Source of the DNA: Pirellula staleyi DSM 6068
Lineage (GTDB): Bacteria > Planctomycetota > Planctomycetia > Pirellulales > Pirellulaceae
Assembly (NCBI RefSeq): GCF_000025185.1
Contig: NC_013720.1
Span: 1,798,001 to 1,862,000 of the forward strand
DNA: 64,000 nt
Direction of reading: 5' to 3'
The notes beneath the pieces are model-generated. The model had not been told where the DNA came from, ran no database searches, and saw nothing but the letters and a program-made list of their open reading frames with translations. Position numbers and translations under genes: made by a program. Below, piece by piece: positions 1 through 10,843 of this stretch; the first letter of the stretch is position 1, and every line of letters starts with the position of its first letter.

Positions 1-1
1 T

Positions 2-1678
2 GCGGGGCAACGTCACCTCACCGTGAACTATGTCGACGGCAAACTGCGTGTCCTCGGACCGGGCTACGAGTACCGCGATTTTCTCAGCAAGATCTATGGC
101 GACCGACAGCCGATCAAACTCCCGTTCAAGGTGCATCAGCCCAAGGGAAATGTCCGCTCGCATCGCTGGAGTTTGGTGGACTACGACGGCGACGGCGCAA
201 GCGACCTTCTGATCGGCGGCGACGACTGGGGAGACTACGGTTGGGACAACGCGTGGGACTCTGCTGGCAAGTGGAAGAATGGTCCACTGCACGGTCTGGT
301 CTATATCGTTCGCAACGCTGGCACCGAGGCTGATCCGAAGTGGGAAGAGCCGCTGCAATTGACCGCAGGTGGCAAACCTGTCGATGTGTTTGGCTTCCCC
401 TGCCCTGCTCTGGCCGACTTCGATCTCGATGGCGACCTCGACCTGATTTGCGGCGAATTTCTCGATGGATTCACACTTTTTGAGAACACCGGCTCGCGCA
501 AAAAACCCGAATTTGCGTCTGGCAAACGACTCACCTCCGCTGGCCAGCCACTGGTGCTCGATCTCTGCATGATCGTGCCGCATCCGGTCGACTGGGATAG
601 CGACGGCGATGTCGATTTGGTGGTTGGCGACGAAGATGGCCGCGTGGCACTCGTTGAGAATTTGGCGACGAAAGATCAGCCCGGTTTTGCGTTCGCCCAG
701 CCGGTGTACTTTCAGCAGGAAGCTGGACCGCTGAAGTTCGGAGCGCTCGTCACTCCGGTTGGCTTCGACTGGGATAACGACGGCGACGACGACATCGTGT
801 GCGGCAACACCGCTGGCTATATCGCCTGGATCGAAAACCTCGGGCTTACAGAGAATGGTCTGCCGAAATGGGCCGCGCCGCAGAAGTTGATGGTGACCAA
901 TAGCAAAGGCAAAGCAGATATCTTCCGGGTCATCGCCGGACCAAACGGGTCGATCCAAGGACCTGCTGAAGCAAAATGGGGCTACACGACCATCGCGGTC
1001 GCCGACTGGAACCACGACAGCCTCCCCGACATCGTGCTGAACAGCATTTGGGGAAAAGTCGAGTGGCTCGAGAACATCGGTACACGTACGAAACCCAAAC
1101 TCGCAGCCCCTCAGCCAATCGAAGTCGCCTGGGAAACAGCCACCGGCCCGAAACCCGAGTGGACCTGGTGGAATCCCACGGGCAAAGAGCTCGTGACTCA
1201 GTGGCGCACCACGCCCGTGGCGATCGACTTCACCGGCGATGGGCTGATCGATTTAGTGATGCTCGATCACGAGGGTTATCTGTCGCTCTTCGAGCGTGCG
1301 AAGCGCGGAGATGCGACGGTCCTTTTGCCCCCTAAGCATGTGCTGGTCGACGAAAAACATCAGCCCCTCAAACTCTCCGGGGGAATTGCCGGAAAGAGTG
1401 GGCGTCGCAAACTCACGCTGGCCGATCGCAACGGCGATGGTCGGCTCGATCTGCTGCTCAACAGCCGAAACGCCGCTGTTTTCGAGCAACAGCCTCGATC
1501 GGGCGAGTTGTATGTCTTCGGCTCACCGCGCGACGTCTCGACCCAGAACATCGAAGGGCACGACACCAGTCCCACGCTGGTCGATTTCAATCGCGATGGG
1601 ACGAAAGAACTGCTGATCGGAGCCGAGGATGGCCATTTCTATTACCTTCCAGTGAACCCCGCTACAGCAGTGAAATGA
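2..1678 (+). CDS. FG-GAP/VCBS-repeat protein (5' end outside window)
   Basis: The reading frame is open to the left edge, so the GTG at 23 is probably internal and the N-terminus, including any signal peptide, is missing. The visible part is built from repeated Asp-rich calcium-binding-like loops of the type D-x-D/N-x-D-G-x-x-D-hydrophobic. Examples are DYDGDGASDLLIGG, DFDLDGDLDLICG, DWDSDGDVDLVVG, DWDNDGDDDIVCG and DRNGDGRLDLLL, about eight in all. These are typical of FG-GAP/VCBS beta-propeller blades. Such proteins are normally exported and are common in planctomycetes, often next to dehydrogenase/cytochrome proteins like the one that follows here. No enzymatic motif is visible, so a specific function cannot be assigned. 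It ends 165 nt before the next gene, with a hairpin in between. Confidence 0.85.
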   Translation, partial: AGQRHLTVNYVDGKLRVLGPGYEYRDFLSKIYGDRQPIKLPFKVHQPKGNVRSHRWSLVDYDGDGASDLLIGGDDWGDYGWDNAWDSAGKWKNGPLHGLVYIVRNAGTEADPKWEEPLQLTAGGKPVDVFGFPCPALADFDLDGDLDLICGEFLDGFTLFENTGSRKKPEFASGKRLTSAGQPLVLDLCMIVPHPVDWDSDGDVDLVVGDEDGRVALVENLATKDQPGFAFAQPVYFQQEAGPLKFGALVTPVGFDWDNDGDDDIVCGNTAGYIAWIENLGLTENGLPKWAAPQKLMVTNSKGKADIFRVIAGPNGSIQGPAEAKWGYTTIAVADWNHDSLPDIVLNSIWGKVEWLENIGTRTKPKLAAPQPIEVAWETATGPKPEWTWWNPTGKELVTQWRTTPVAIDFTGDGLIDLVMLDHEGYLSLFERAKRGDATVLLPPKHVLVDEKHQPLKLSGGIAGKSGRRKLTLADRNGDGRLDLLLNSRNAAVFEQQPRSGELYVFGSPRDVSTQNIEGHDTSPTLVDFNRDGTKELLIGAEDGHFYYLPVNPATAVK

Positions 1679-1758
1679 ACGTTTTACGCTCGATTGCAGC
1701 ACGGAAAAAATTTCGGTTTTGGGCACTTTTGGTGCTTTGAATGGATGTGCAGTCGATT

Positions 1759-1790
1759 AGACTGACAGACGCGGGACTTCTTGTCAGTCT
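1759..1790. terminator. Intergenic hairpin, possible weak terminator
   Basis: A 9-bp perfect stem (agactgaca at 1759-1767 and tgtcagtct at 1782-1790) closes a 14-nt loop between the FG-GAP gene and the ThuA/dehydrogenase gene. No clear T-run follows, so rho-independent termination is uncertain; it could equally be a leader or processing hairpin. Confidence 0.4.
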
Positions 1791-1843
1791 GAAAATAAGT
1801 CCCCCAATCGCTATTTGAAAACCTCATCGGCTGGAATTCTCCC

Positions 1844-4800
1844 ATGCTACGACGCCTCTCCGCATCGTTTGCTATTGCGCTCTTTGCGTTTCAACTCTGC
1901 GCCCTCTTCGCGCCACCACTGCGAGCCGAAGATGCTCCGGCCAAAAAGGTCGAGCCAATCAAGGTGCTGTTCCTCGGCGACAAGGGGCACCATCAGCCGA
2001 AGAAGCTGTTTGACCAAATCGAGCCGGTGATGCGTCAGCGGAAGATCGCTCTCACCTACACCGAGAACATGCAGGACATCAGCAAGGAGAAGCTCGCTGA
2101 GTTCGACACCCTGCTGATCTTCGCGAACATCACCGAGATCGCCCCCGATCAAGAGACGGCGCTACTGTCGTATGTCGAAGATGGAAAGTCGCTCGTTGCA
2201 CTGCACTGCGCGAGTTTCTGCTTCCACAACAGCGAGAAGTACATCGCCCTGGTCGGTGGTCAGTTCAAACGCCACGGCACCGACACCTTCCGCACACGTG
2301 TCGAAAATCGCGAGCATCCACTCGTGAAGGGATACGGCGGTTTTGAAAGTTGGGACGAGACCTACGAGCATCACAAGCACAACGACAAAGATCGCACCGT
2401 GCTCGAGTATCGTCAGGAGGAGCCTTGGACCTGGATTCGGACGCAAGGCAAAGGACGCGTCTTCTACACCGCTTGGGGACACGACGAGCGCACGTGGGGC
2501 AACGTCGGTTTTCATAACCTAGTGGAGCGTGGCATTCGCTGGGCAGTGGGAGCTGATCTTTCGGTCGTCGCCCCATTTGCCGATCAACAAGCGATGAACC
2601 CGCCGCGTAAAGATGTCGCGCCGTTTCAGTATCAAGGTGCGAAGGTGCCGTTCTATCCTGCGGGACCTGGACGCAGCGGTGTAAAAGAAGGCGAGTATCC
2701 GATGCAGCTGCCACTCGCTGCCGAGGAATCGCAAAAGCACATCATCACGCCGGTCGACTTCCAGCCGCAGCTGTTTGTCAGCGAGCCGATGCTCGAAGGC
2801 AAACCACTTTGCATGGCCTGGGATCATCGTGGCCGCTTGTGGGTCGCTGAGTCGACCGACTATCCCAACGATCTTCAGCCGCGCGGCCCAGGTCGCGATC
2901 GGATTCGTATTTTCGAAGACACCGATAACGATGGAAAAGCCGACAAATCGACCGTTTTTGCCGATCAACTCTCGATCCCCACGAGCATGGCGTTTGGCCG
3001 CGGCGGTGTGATTATTCACATGGCTCCCGACACGCTGCTACTGCGCGACACCAATGGCGACGACGTTGCCGACGAGCGTCACACACTCTTCTCCGGCTGG
3101 GGTACGGGCGACACTCACGCAGGTCCAAGCAATCTGAACTACGGCCACGACAACTGGTACTACGGCATCGTCGGCTATAGCGGATTCGAAGGTCAAATCG
3201 CAGGCGAGCGTCACTCGTTCCGCCAAGGTTTCTATCGCTTCCAGGTTGCCGAGAAAGATGGCCAGCCCAGCGTCACTGGGTTTGAGTTCCTCCGCAACAG
3301 CAGCAACAACAGCTGGGGCGTTGGCATCAGCGACGAAGGCATTCTGTTCGGCAGCACTGCCAACGGCAATCCAAGCATGTACCTCGCGATTCCCAATCGC
3401 TACTACGAGCGCGTGAACGGCTGGTCGTCGAGCGTGCTCGAAATGATCGCCGAATCGAATCGCGTTTATCCCGTGACCGACAAGATTCGTCAGGTCGATC
3501 ATCACGGTGGATTCACCGCTGCTGCAGGCCACGCGATCTACACCGCGCGCACTTATCCTAGCACCTACTGGAATCGAACTGCCTTTGTGAGCGAGCCGAC
3601 CGGGCACCTCACCGCGACACTCGTGCTCACCGCCAACGGCGCCGATTTCCGCTCCAAGAATAGCTGGAATCTGTTTGCCAGCGACGACGAATGGACCGCT
3701 CCGGTCAGTGCCGAAGTCGGCCCCGATGGTCATGTGTGGGTGATCGATTGGTACAACTACATTGTGCAACATAACCCTACGCCAGCCGGTTTTCAGAACG
3801 GCAAGGGGAATGCCTACGTCACCGATTTGCGCGACAAAAAGCATGGTCGCATCTATCGCGTCGTCTACACCAAGGCAGCGCCTGCGAAGCCGTTTTCGCT
3901 AGAAAACGCGACAACCGAGCAACTCGTCGAATCGCTTGCCAGCGACAATCTCTTGTGGCGTCGTCACGCGCAGCGGCTGCTGGTGGAGCGAGGCAACTTG
4001 GATGTTGTGCCGCTGCTGGTGAAGCTCATCGAGACTGCAAAGCCCGATGAACTCGGTATCGCCTCCGGCGCCGTGCATGCCATTGGCACGCTCGCCGGAC
4101 TTGGCGCGATCGAGCCTGCCAATGCTGAAGTTTGGGCCGCGATGAAAAACAGCCTCGCGCATCGGTCGCCAGCGGTTCGTCGCATGGCTGCCGTCGCGCT
4201 TCCGCGCACCGCAGCGGGTAGCGAATTGCTACTCGCCTCCAGCGTCACTACCGATGCCGATGCCCAAGTCCGTCTCGCCGCGCTCCTGGCGATTGCCGAT
4301 ATGCCAAGCTCTACAGCTGCAGCTCGCGCGATGGCTCAGTCGCTCGCCGACAAAACGCTGTGGGACGACCGCTGGCTCAGCGAAGCTGCCACTGCAGCTG
4401 CGGCAACGAATGCCGTCGAGTTCATCGAGCTCTCAAGCGCTGAAGCTCCTTCGCCACGTCAGCAAACTGCGCTTGCGATCATCGCAGGCCACATTGCTCG
4501 CAGCGAACTCGACCCAGCTGCGGTTGAAAAAATCTTGCTCTCGCTCGAGAAAAAGTCTCCCGCCGTCGCCTCGCAGCTACTGCGTAGTCTCTCGACCGCT
4601 TGGCCGAAGACTCGTAAAGTCGAACTGACCGAAGCGAGCGAAAACGCACTCGTCGCGCTCCTTGCAAAACTTCCCACGGCCGAGCGCGCGGGGCTCATTG
4701 GTCTTGCCACGCGGATGGGTAGCAAAAAGATGGCAGCCCAAGCCGACGAAGTGGTGAAGGCATTGCAAGAGACCCTGGCCGACCCCGAAGCCAAAGACGA

Positions 4801-6229
4801 TGCCAAACTCGACGCCGCGATTCAGCTCGTGGAGTTTGCGCCACAGTCCGACGAAATCGGCGCACTCGTGATCGAGAACATCACCCCGCGCACTTCCCCC
4901 GAAGCGTCGCAGAAAATGCTCGAAGCACTTCGTCGTAGCGAGTCCCCCGCCACAGCCGCTGCGATCATCGAAGCTGCCGGCGGCTTTACTCCCGCCAATC
5001 GCGCCGCTGCGATTCGTGTCCTCCTTTCGCGCGTCGACTGGACCGAATCGCTCGTAGCCGCGATGGAAGAAAAGAAGCTATCGTCGCTCGATCTGTCTCT
5101 CGATCAAAAGCAATCCCTCGCCACGCATCCCAACCGTCGACTCGCCTCGCGCGCTACCAAGATGCTCGCGCAAGGGGGTGGTCTGCCGAGCGCCGATCGC
5201 ACCAAAGTGCTCGACGAACTGATGCCTCTGACCCTTGAAAAAGGGAACGCCGATTCCGGTCTCGTCGTCTTCAAAAAGGTCTGCTCGAAGTGCCATATGC
5301 ACGGAACAGAAGGGAGTCGCATTGGTCCCGATCTTACCGGCATGGCGGTCCATCCCAAGAAGGAACTCCTGACACACATCATCGACCCGAGTCGCAGTGT
5401 GGAAGGAAACTTCCGAGTCTACGCACTCCTCACAGCCGATGGTCGTACGATCACGGGACTCTTGGCTGCCGAGACACGCACCTCGGTCGAACTGATCGAT
5501 GCTGAAGGGAAGAAACAAGTCGTTCCACGCGAAGAGATCGACCAACTTCGCCCCAGCGAAAAGTCGCTGATGCCCGAAGGTTTCGAGAAACAGATCACGA
5601 AAGTCGAGATGTCGGATCTGCTCGAATTCCTCACGAAAAAGGGGAAGTACTTGCCCCTGATGCTCGACAAAGTTGCCACCGTCGTCAGCACACGCGGCAT
5701 GTTCCACGGTGAAGAGATTCGCAGTGAATCGATGATTTTTGACGACTGGTCACCCAAGTTGTTCGAAGGTGTTCCGTTTCAGCTTGTCGATCCTCAAGGG
5801 GAAAAACGCCCCAACGCCATTCTGCTGAATGGTCCTAATGGCGAGATTCCGCCGAAGATGCCCCGCAAGGTGACCCTCGATCTAGGAACCCCTGCAACTG
5901 CTATTCACCTGCTGAGTGGCGTGAGTGGCTGGGGCTTTCCACTTGGTACGAAGGGGAGCACGTCGCTGATTGTGCGACTGGTGTACGCCGATGGCTCGAC
6001 TGAAGATCACGAGCTGAAGAACGGCGAGCACTTCTCCGACTACATTCGCCGCGAAGATGTGCCGGGCTCGAAGTACGCGTTTAACTTGCGTGGTAAACAG
6101 CTGCGCTTCGTGAGTGTGAAGCCTGCCAAGCAAGACGCGATCGCGAAGATCGAGCTTGTGAAAGGTAACGACTCCACCGCTCCCGTGGTGATGGCAGTGA
6201 CAGCCGAGCTTCCCACCGCAGCGCACTAA
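1844..6229 (+). CDS. ThuA-PVC-type dehydrogenase-HEAT-cytochrome c fusion protein
   Basis: A 1461-residue exported protein. The N-terminus is a signal peptide (MLRRLSASFAIALFAFQLCA..., likely cut after APPLRA). Residues about 40-240 resemble ThuA (glutamine-amidotransferase-like fold, often linked to trehalose/sugar utilisation). Residues about 300-680 look like the sugar-dehydrogenase-type beta-propeller of the PVC family, with WDHRGRLWVAES and EDTDNDGKAD. An alanine-rich alpha-helical HEAT-like stretch follows (about 690-1110). A single c-type haem site C1147-S-K-C-H1151 lies in the family's typical C-terminal cytochrome, followed by GPDLTG and the IDPSRSVEGNF segment. The last ~180 residues resemble an NPCBM-type carbohydrate-binding beta domain. 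The probable role is periplasmic or surface oxidation of a sugar with electron transfer to haem; the substrate is unknown. Domain limits are by eye. Confidence 0.85.
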   Translation: MLRRLSASFAIALFAFQLCALFAPPLRAEDAPAKKVEPIKVLFLGDKGHHQPKKLFDQIEPVMRQRKIALTYTENMQDISKEKLAEFDTLLIFANITEIAPDQETALLSYVEDGKSLVALHCASFCFHNSEKYIALVGGQFKRHGTDTFRTRVENREHPLVKGYGGFESWDETYEHHKHNDKDRTVLEYRQEEPWTWIRTQGKGRVFYTAWGHDERTWGNVGFHNLVERGIRWAVGADLSVVAPFADQQAMNPPRKDVAPFQYQGAKVPFYPAGPGRSGVKEGEYPMQLPLAAEESQKHIITPVDFQPQLFVSEPMLEGKPLCMAWDHRGRLWVAESTDYPNDLQPRGPGRDRIRIFEDTDNDGKADKSTVFADQLSIPTSMAFGRGGVIIHMAPDTLLLRDTNGDDVADERHTLFSGWGTGDTHAGPSNLNYGHDNWYYGIVGYSGFEGQIAGERHSFRQGFYRFQVAEKDGQPSVTGFEFLRNSSNNSWGVGISDEGILFGSTANGNPSMYLAIPNRYYERVNGWSSSVLEMIAESNRVYPVTDKIRQVDHHGGFTAAAGHAIYTARTYPSTYWNRTAFVSEPTGHLTATLVLTANGADFRSKNSWNLFASDDEWTAPVSAEVGPDGHVWVIDWYNYIVQHNPTPAGFQNGKGNAYVTDLRDKKHGRIYRVVYTKAAPAKPFSLENATTEQLVESLASDNLLWRRHAQRLLVERGNLDVVPLLVKLIETAKPDELGIASGAVHAIGTLAGLGAIEPANAEVWAAMKNSLAHRSPAVRRMAAVALPRTAAGSELLLASSVTTDADAQVRLAALLAIADMPSSTAAARAMAQSLADKTLWDDRWLSEAATAAAATNAVEFIELSSAEAPSPRQQTALAIIAGHIARSELDPAAVEKILLSLEKKSPAVASQLLRSLSTAWPKTRKVELTEASENALVALLAKLPTAERAGLIGLATRMGSKKMAAQADEVVKALQETLADPEAKDDAKLDAAIQLVEFAPQSDEIGALVIENITPRTSPEASQKMLEALRRSESPATAAAIIEAAGGFTPANRAAAIRVLLSRVDWTESLVAAMEEKKLSSLDLSLDQKQSLATHPNRRLASRATKMLAQGGGLPSADRTKVLDELMPLTLEKGNADSGLVVFKKVCSKCHMHGTEGSRIGPDLTGMAVHPKKELLTHIIDPSRSVEGNFRVYALLTADGRTITGLLAAETRTSVELIDAEGKKQVVPREEIDQLRPSEKSLMPEGFEKQITKVEMSDLLEFLTKKGKYLPLMLDKVATVVSTRGMFHGEEIRSESMIFDDWSPKLFEGVPFQLVDPQGEKRPNAILLNGPNGEIPPKMPRKVTLDLGTPATAIHLLSGVSGWGFPLGTKGSTSLIVRLVYADGSTEDHELKNGEHFSDYIRREDVPGSKYAFNLRGKQLRFVSVKPAKQDAIAKIELVKGNDSTAPVVMAVTAELPTAAH

Positions 6230-6265
6230 CCAGCCCGCACTCGGTAACGATTTTTTGTGCAACCC

Positions 6266-6300
6266 GTAGGTTAGGTGCCCGCTCAGGCACCTGACAGGAG
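6266..6300. repeat. Dispersed hairpin repeat, family A copy 1
   Basis: It starts gtaggttaggtgcc and ends ggcacctgacaggag; the arms aggtgcc (6273-6279) and ggcacct (6286-6292) pair perfectly. It matches the element at 45783-45817 in layout and flanks, but the stem bases differ in a paired way (gtgcc/ggcac here, gtccc/gggac there). It lies between convergent genes. Confidence 0.65.
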
Positions 6301-6352
6301 ATCGGGTTATCTCCTATTAGTCGAGTGGCAGGGGCGACTCGGCCTAGCTTCG

Positions 6353-6374
6353 TAGGGCAGGCTTCCGCCTGCCT
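6353..6374. repeat. Dispersed hairpin repeat, family B copy 1
   Basis: The arms ggcaggc (6356-6362) and gcctgcc (6367-6373) enclose a TTCC loop, and tagg precedes the left arm. A second member with the same gtagggcaggc start is at 29237-29259. It lies in the gap between the convergent dehydrogenase and tadC genes and may act as a bidirectional terminator or REP-like element. Confidence 0.6.
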
Positions 6375-6387
6375 AAGCAATTGCAAC

Positions 6388-7377
6388 TTACCCGCCACCA
6401 TTCATGGCGGGGAACATCTCGCGCACCATCGTGATGGCTGCCGGTCCGACCAGCACCACGAAGATGCCCGGAAAGATGAATAGCACCAGCGGGAAGATCA
6501 ATTTCACCGCTGTTTTTGCCGCTTTTTCCTCGGCGATCTGACGCCGACGCGTGCGCATCGCATCGCTTTGCACGCGGAGTGCTTGGGCGATACTCGAACC
6601 AAATTTATCGGCCTGAATCAAAATCGACGACAGCGATTTGAGATCGTCGACACCGCTGCGACTACCGAGTTCTTGAAGCACTTGCGTCCGTCCACGACCC
6701 ATTTGCAGCTGCAAGTTGCAGAGGCTGAATTCTTCCGCGATCACGCGATAGCTCTTGCGCATTTCTTCCGAAACTTTACGCATCGCCTGATCGAGACCGA
6801 GCCCCGCTTCGACGCACACCACCATCAAGTCGAGCGCATCGGGAAGGCCCAAGAAGATCGATTCTTTACGCTTGCGCCCCAGCCACCAAACGATGCCGTC
6901 GGGGAAATAAAACATACCACCGGCGATCAGCACCACGCGCATCAGAGCCCCTTGGCTCAAACCCATGATGGCCACGGTTGTGCCACCGCCGAGAAACAGC
7001 CCGATGATGAGGCAGACAAACTTCGCACCCAAAAAAATCTGAGGTGCACCTTCGCCGCGAAAGCCGGCGTAGGAGAGTTTCATCTTCAGATTCGTCGCTT
7101 CTTTAGCCGTTTTGGGCTGCAAAGGTTTGGCGAGTGCCGGCGAAGCTGCTTCGAGCATTCGGGTCATTGCATCCGAGCCACCCTTCTTGGCTGCTTCTTC
7201 GCGGCGTTTGCGGGCAATCGGATCTTTGTAATCTTCGAGGCGCTGTTCCGCGCGAGAGTTGCGTGCCGAGAAAAAGTCGACCGCCACCCACACCAGTGCT
7301 GCGATTAAGCCGAAGACAGCGATCTGCACCATGATGGGGCTGAGCTGAAGACTGGCAAAGAATGTTGTGAAGATCAT
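6388..7377 (-). CDS. tadC: Tad pilus assembly membrane protein TadC (type II secretion F domain)
   Basis: A 329-residue integral membrane protein of the GspF/TadC family, part of the inner-membrane platform on which the TadA ATPase drives Flp-type pilus assembly. An N-terminal membrane segment (PIMVQIAVFGLIAALVWVAV) is followed by a charged cytoplasmic region and two mid-protein hydrophobic segments. The conserved cytoplasmic F-domain comes next, with ALDLMVVCVEAGLGLDQA at about residues 182-199. The C-terminal pair of hydrophobic segments contains FPLVLFIFPGIFVVL. It is the last gene of tadA-tadB-tadC, 86 nt after tadB. Its longer N-terminal part and position after TadB favour TadC over TadB. 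No pilin or secretin gene is in view. Confidence 0.85.
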   Translation of the reverse strand: MIFTTFFASLQLSPIMVQIAVFGLIAALVWVAVDFFSARNSRAEQRLEDYKDPIARKRREEAAKKGGSDAMTRMLEAASPALAKPLQPKTAKEATNLKMKLSYAGFRGEGAPQIFLGAKFVCLIIGLFLGGGTTVAIMGLSQGALMRVVLIAGGMFYFPDGIVWWLGRKRKESIFLGLPDALDLMVVCVEAGLGLDQAMRKVSEEMRKSYRVIAEEFSLCNLQLQMGRGRTQVLQELGSRSGVDDLKSLSSILIQADKFGSSIAQALRVQSDAMRTRRRQIAEEKAAKTAVKLIFPLVLFIFPGIFVVLVGPAAITMVREMFPAMNGGG

Positions 7378-7463
7378 GGCAGCACTTCTTCAGGGAGCAG
7401 TGGAAAAATCGTCGGGATGAAACAGGGACAGTTGCCAAAGCCGCGAGTCGCCATGGTCTGGCG

Positions 7464-8429
7464 CTAAACTTTGATATTCACGATCTTGCGAATCACGAGC
7501 GCGCCGATCAGCTGCATCACCACAGCTCCGGCGAGCATCTGGTGACCCATCGGATCGGTGAAGAGCGCCATGCAGTATTGCTGGTTCAGTCGCCACATCA
7601 CCACGAACAGCACGGGGGGCAAAGCGAGGAGCACAATACCCGACAAACGACCTTCGCCCGTGAGCGCTTGGATTTGTCCCCAAATCTTGTAGCGTTCGCG
7701 AACCAGGTGACCGATTTTGTCGAGAATTTCTGCAAGATCACCACCCGTTTGACGCTGCAAGATCACCGCCGTCGCGAAGAACCTGAGATCGAGGTTCGGC
7801 ACACGAACCGTCATTTCATCGATTGCTTCTTCGAGTGGAACGCCCAGGTTTTGGGCTTCGTAGCAGCGTTCGAATTCCACGGCGATCGGGCCACCCAGTT
7901 CATCAGCAACCAGTTTGAAACCTGAGGCGAGCGAGTGACCAGCGCGCAGTGCGCGGCTGATAAGTTCGAGCGCTTCAGGCAGCTGACGTGCGAAATGCGC
8001 TAGCCGTCGATTCCGCTTCATCAAGAACCAGATCCAAGGTGTCACACCCATGATCGCGCCCAGCGGAGCGAGGTAGATCGGCACCCGGCAGACAGCCACG
8101 ATCACCATCCCGATAATCGCAGCGATCACCGAGACGAGAAAGAATCGACTCGGCGAGAGTTGCGTGTCGGCTTGCTGCAGGAACGCGCGGATGTTGAAGT
8201 ACTTCGAAAAGTATTCTTCGATCACGCTCGGCATGTCGTCGAGCGGTGTTTGCAGCACGTTGGTGTCGGCTTGCTTCCCTTTGGTGTTGGGCTGCGCAGC
8301 ACCAGTCAGCACTGCCAGACGATCTTCGACCGCCGTTGCTTGCTCGGTGCGCAGGAACATCGAGGCCACTCCTCCGACGAGGCAGGCCACTCCGATGAAC
8401 GACGCAATGAGAATCAGCAGAGTCATCAT
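7464..8429 (-). CDS. tadB: Tad pilus assembly membrane protein TadB (type II secretion F domain)
   Basis: A 321-residue membrane protein. It starts with a hydrophobic segment (LLILIASFIGVACLVGGVASMF), has two closely spaced segments near residues 95-135, and has the F-domain signature LPEALELISRALRAGHSLASGF. That motif (leucine-rich helix, then R-A-G-x-S) is typical of TadB/GspF cytoplasmic domains. The C-terminal hydrophobic segments close the protein. It forms the pilus platform together with TadC. The gene lies 74 nt downstream of tadA and 86 nt upstream of tadC on the same strand, consistent with one transcript. Confidence 0.87.
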   Translation of the reverse strand: MMTLLILIASFIGVACLVGGVASMFLRTEQATAVEDRLAVLTGAAQPNTKGKQADTNVLQTPLDDMPSVIEEYFSKYFNIRAFLQQADTQLSPSRFFLVSVIAAIIGMVIVAVCRVPIYLAPLGAIMGVTPWIWFLMKRNRRLAHFARQLPEALELISRALRAGHSLASGFKLVADELGGPIAVEFERCYEAQNLGVPLEEAIDEMTVRVPNLDLRFFATAVILQRQTGGDLAEILDKIGHLVRERYKIWGQIQALTGEGRLSGIVLLALPPVLFVVMWRLNQQYCMALFTDPMGHQMLAGAVVMQLIGALVIRKIVNIKV

Positions 8430-8503
8430 AAAATCACGTATTCTCAGCGAAAAATGCGACTTCTCATGTCAGGTGATCGCACTGGCAGTAACACATCTTC
8501 GAA

Positions 8504-9826
<1,323 letters not shown>

Positions 9827-10843
9827 GGTCGTTCTTCACACAGCAAAAGGGTCGGTGGGGAGACGGTCACTGCTGGTCGAAAGGCCCCGCCGCATGCCTG
9901 AGGTGAGCGCGTGGCTGAGGAGCGTCAGCACGCACCGAGCACCCGAGGGCAGGCAAGAACGAAGGGGCTATTCCTCTCGTCCGTCAGAAACATAGCTCAC
10001 CGGTGTGCGCAAGCTGCAGAAAGTTTGCGGGCTGCTTACGCGAGCTGCTGACCCTAGCGATTGTGTCGATCGAAGCGACACCTGCGGTCAGACGTTCCAG
10101 AACGGAGTTCCAGCCCGGCGGCCGGAAAACCGCAATAAAATGTGTAAAATTTCTGCAAATTATGAGGATCGAAACAGGCCTAAGGGAGAGCATGCTTCCC
10201 CAGCGATGAAGGCCAAACCGCAAGCTGTCGTGCTGGTTCGTAAGCTTGATCAGCGTTGTAAGGTGCTGAATTTAAATGCTTTGCACTACATATCGGTAGC
10301 GACTTAAGTGCATTGACTTGCGGTACGCCGCAAAACCGGCATCGGAACATTCGCTACCACTCATTTTCTCGCGACTTGCAAAATACTAGCCAATTCGGTT
10401 GCATCCAATTAGTATAAAACGCATGCGGATGAGTCCCAAGCAAGTGGACGACTATGACATCTGGCTTTGGAGGTATCCCTGGAATCAGGATGCATGCAAA
10501 AGCCAGGTCTCTCTCTCGAGGCTTCCAGTTTTGGTTGGGAATAGTGGCGCTCGTTTTCGACGAAGTAGCTGATCACTGCTTGGTCGAGACGTTCAAGGAT
10601 GGTGGTTGGCAGGTGGGCAAGACCTGCTGACCCATGCGTCCCGTTGGATTGGCCGGTGGCTCGTTGCCAGGGTTGGCGACGGCACCAGCAGCATCACTTC
10701 CCTATGGGCAAGTGCTGACCCAAACCCGTTGATCGGTCCCCCAAAATATTTCCAAGCTTCCTGCCAACGAAGCGAACACCGAGAGGTCTTTGCTTCCAGA
10801 TCGGCGCTTCATTCGCGTCGAGCCCTCCGAACAAGCCTGCCTT
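9827..10843. other. 1-kb intergenic region between tad operon and polysaccharide cluster
   Basis: No convincing gene. It must carry the divergent promoters for tadA (left) and the glycosyltransferase (right). A TATAAA box at 10413-10418 lies just before a 49-codon frame (10423-10572) that lacks a recognisable ribosome binding site, so it is not called. The section 10130-10420 is more AT-rich than the flanks. Confidence 0.5.

Noticed and set aside
10423-10572. 49-codon frame after a TATAAA box
   Set aside because: No ribosome binding site, no recognisable features, and isolated in a non-coding region; recorded only as part of the intergenic entry.
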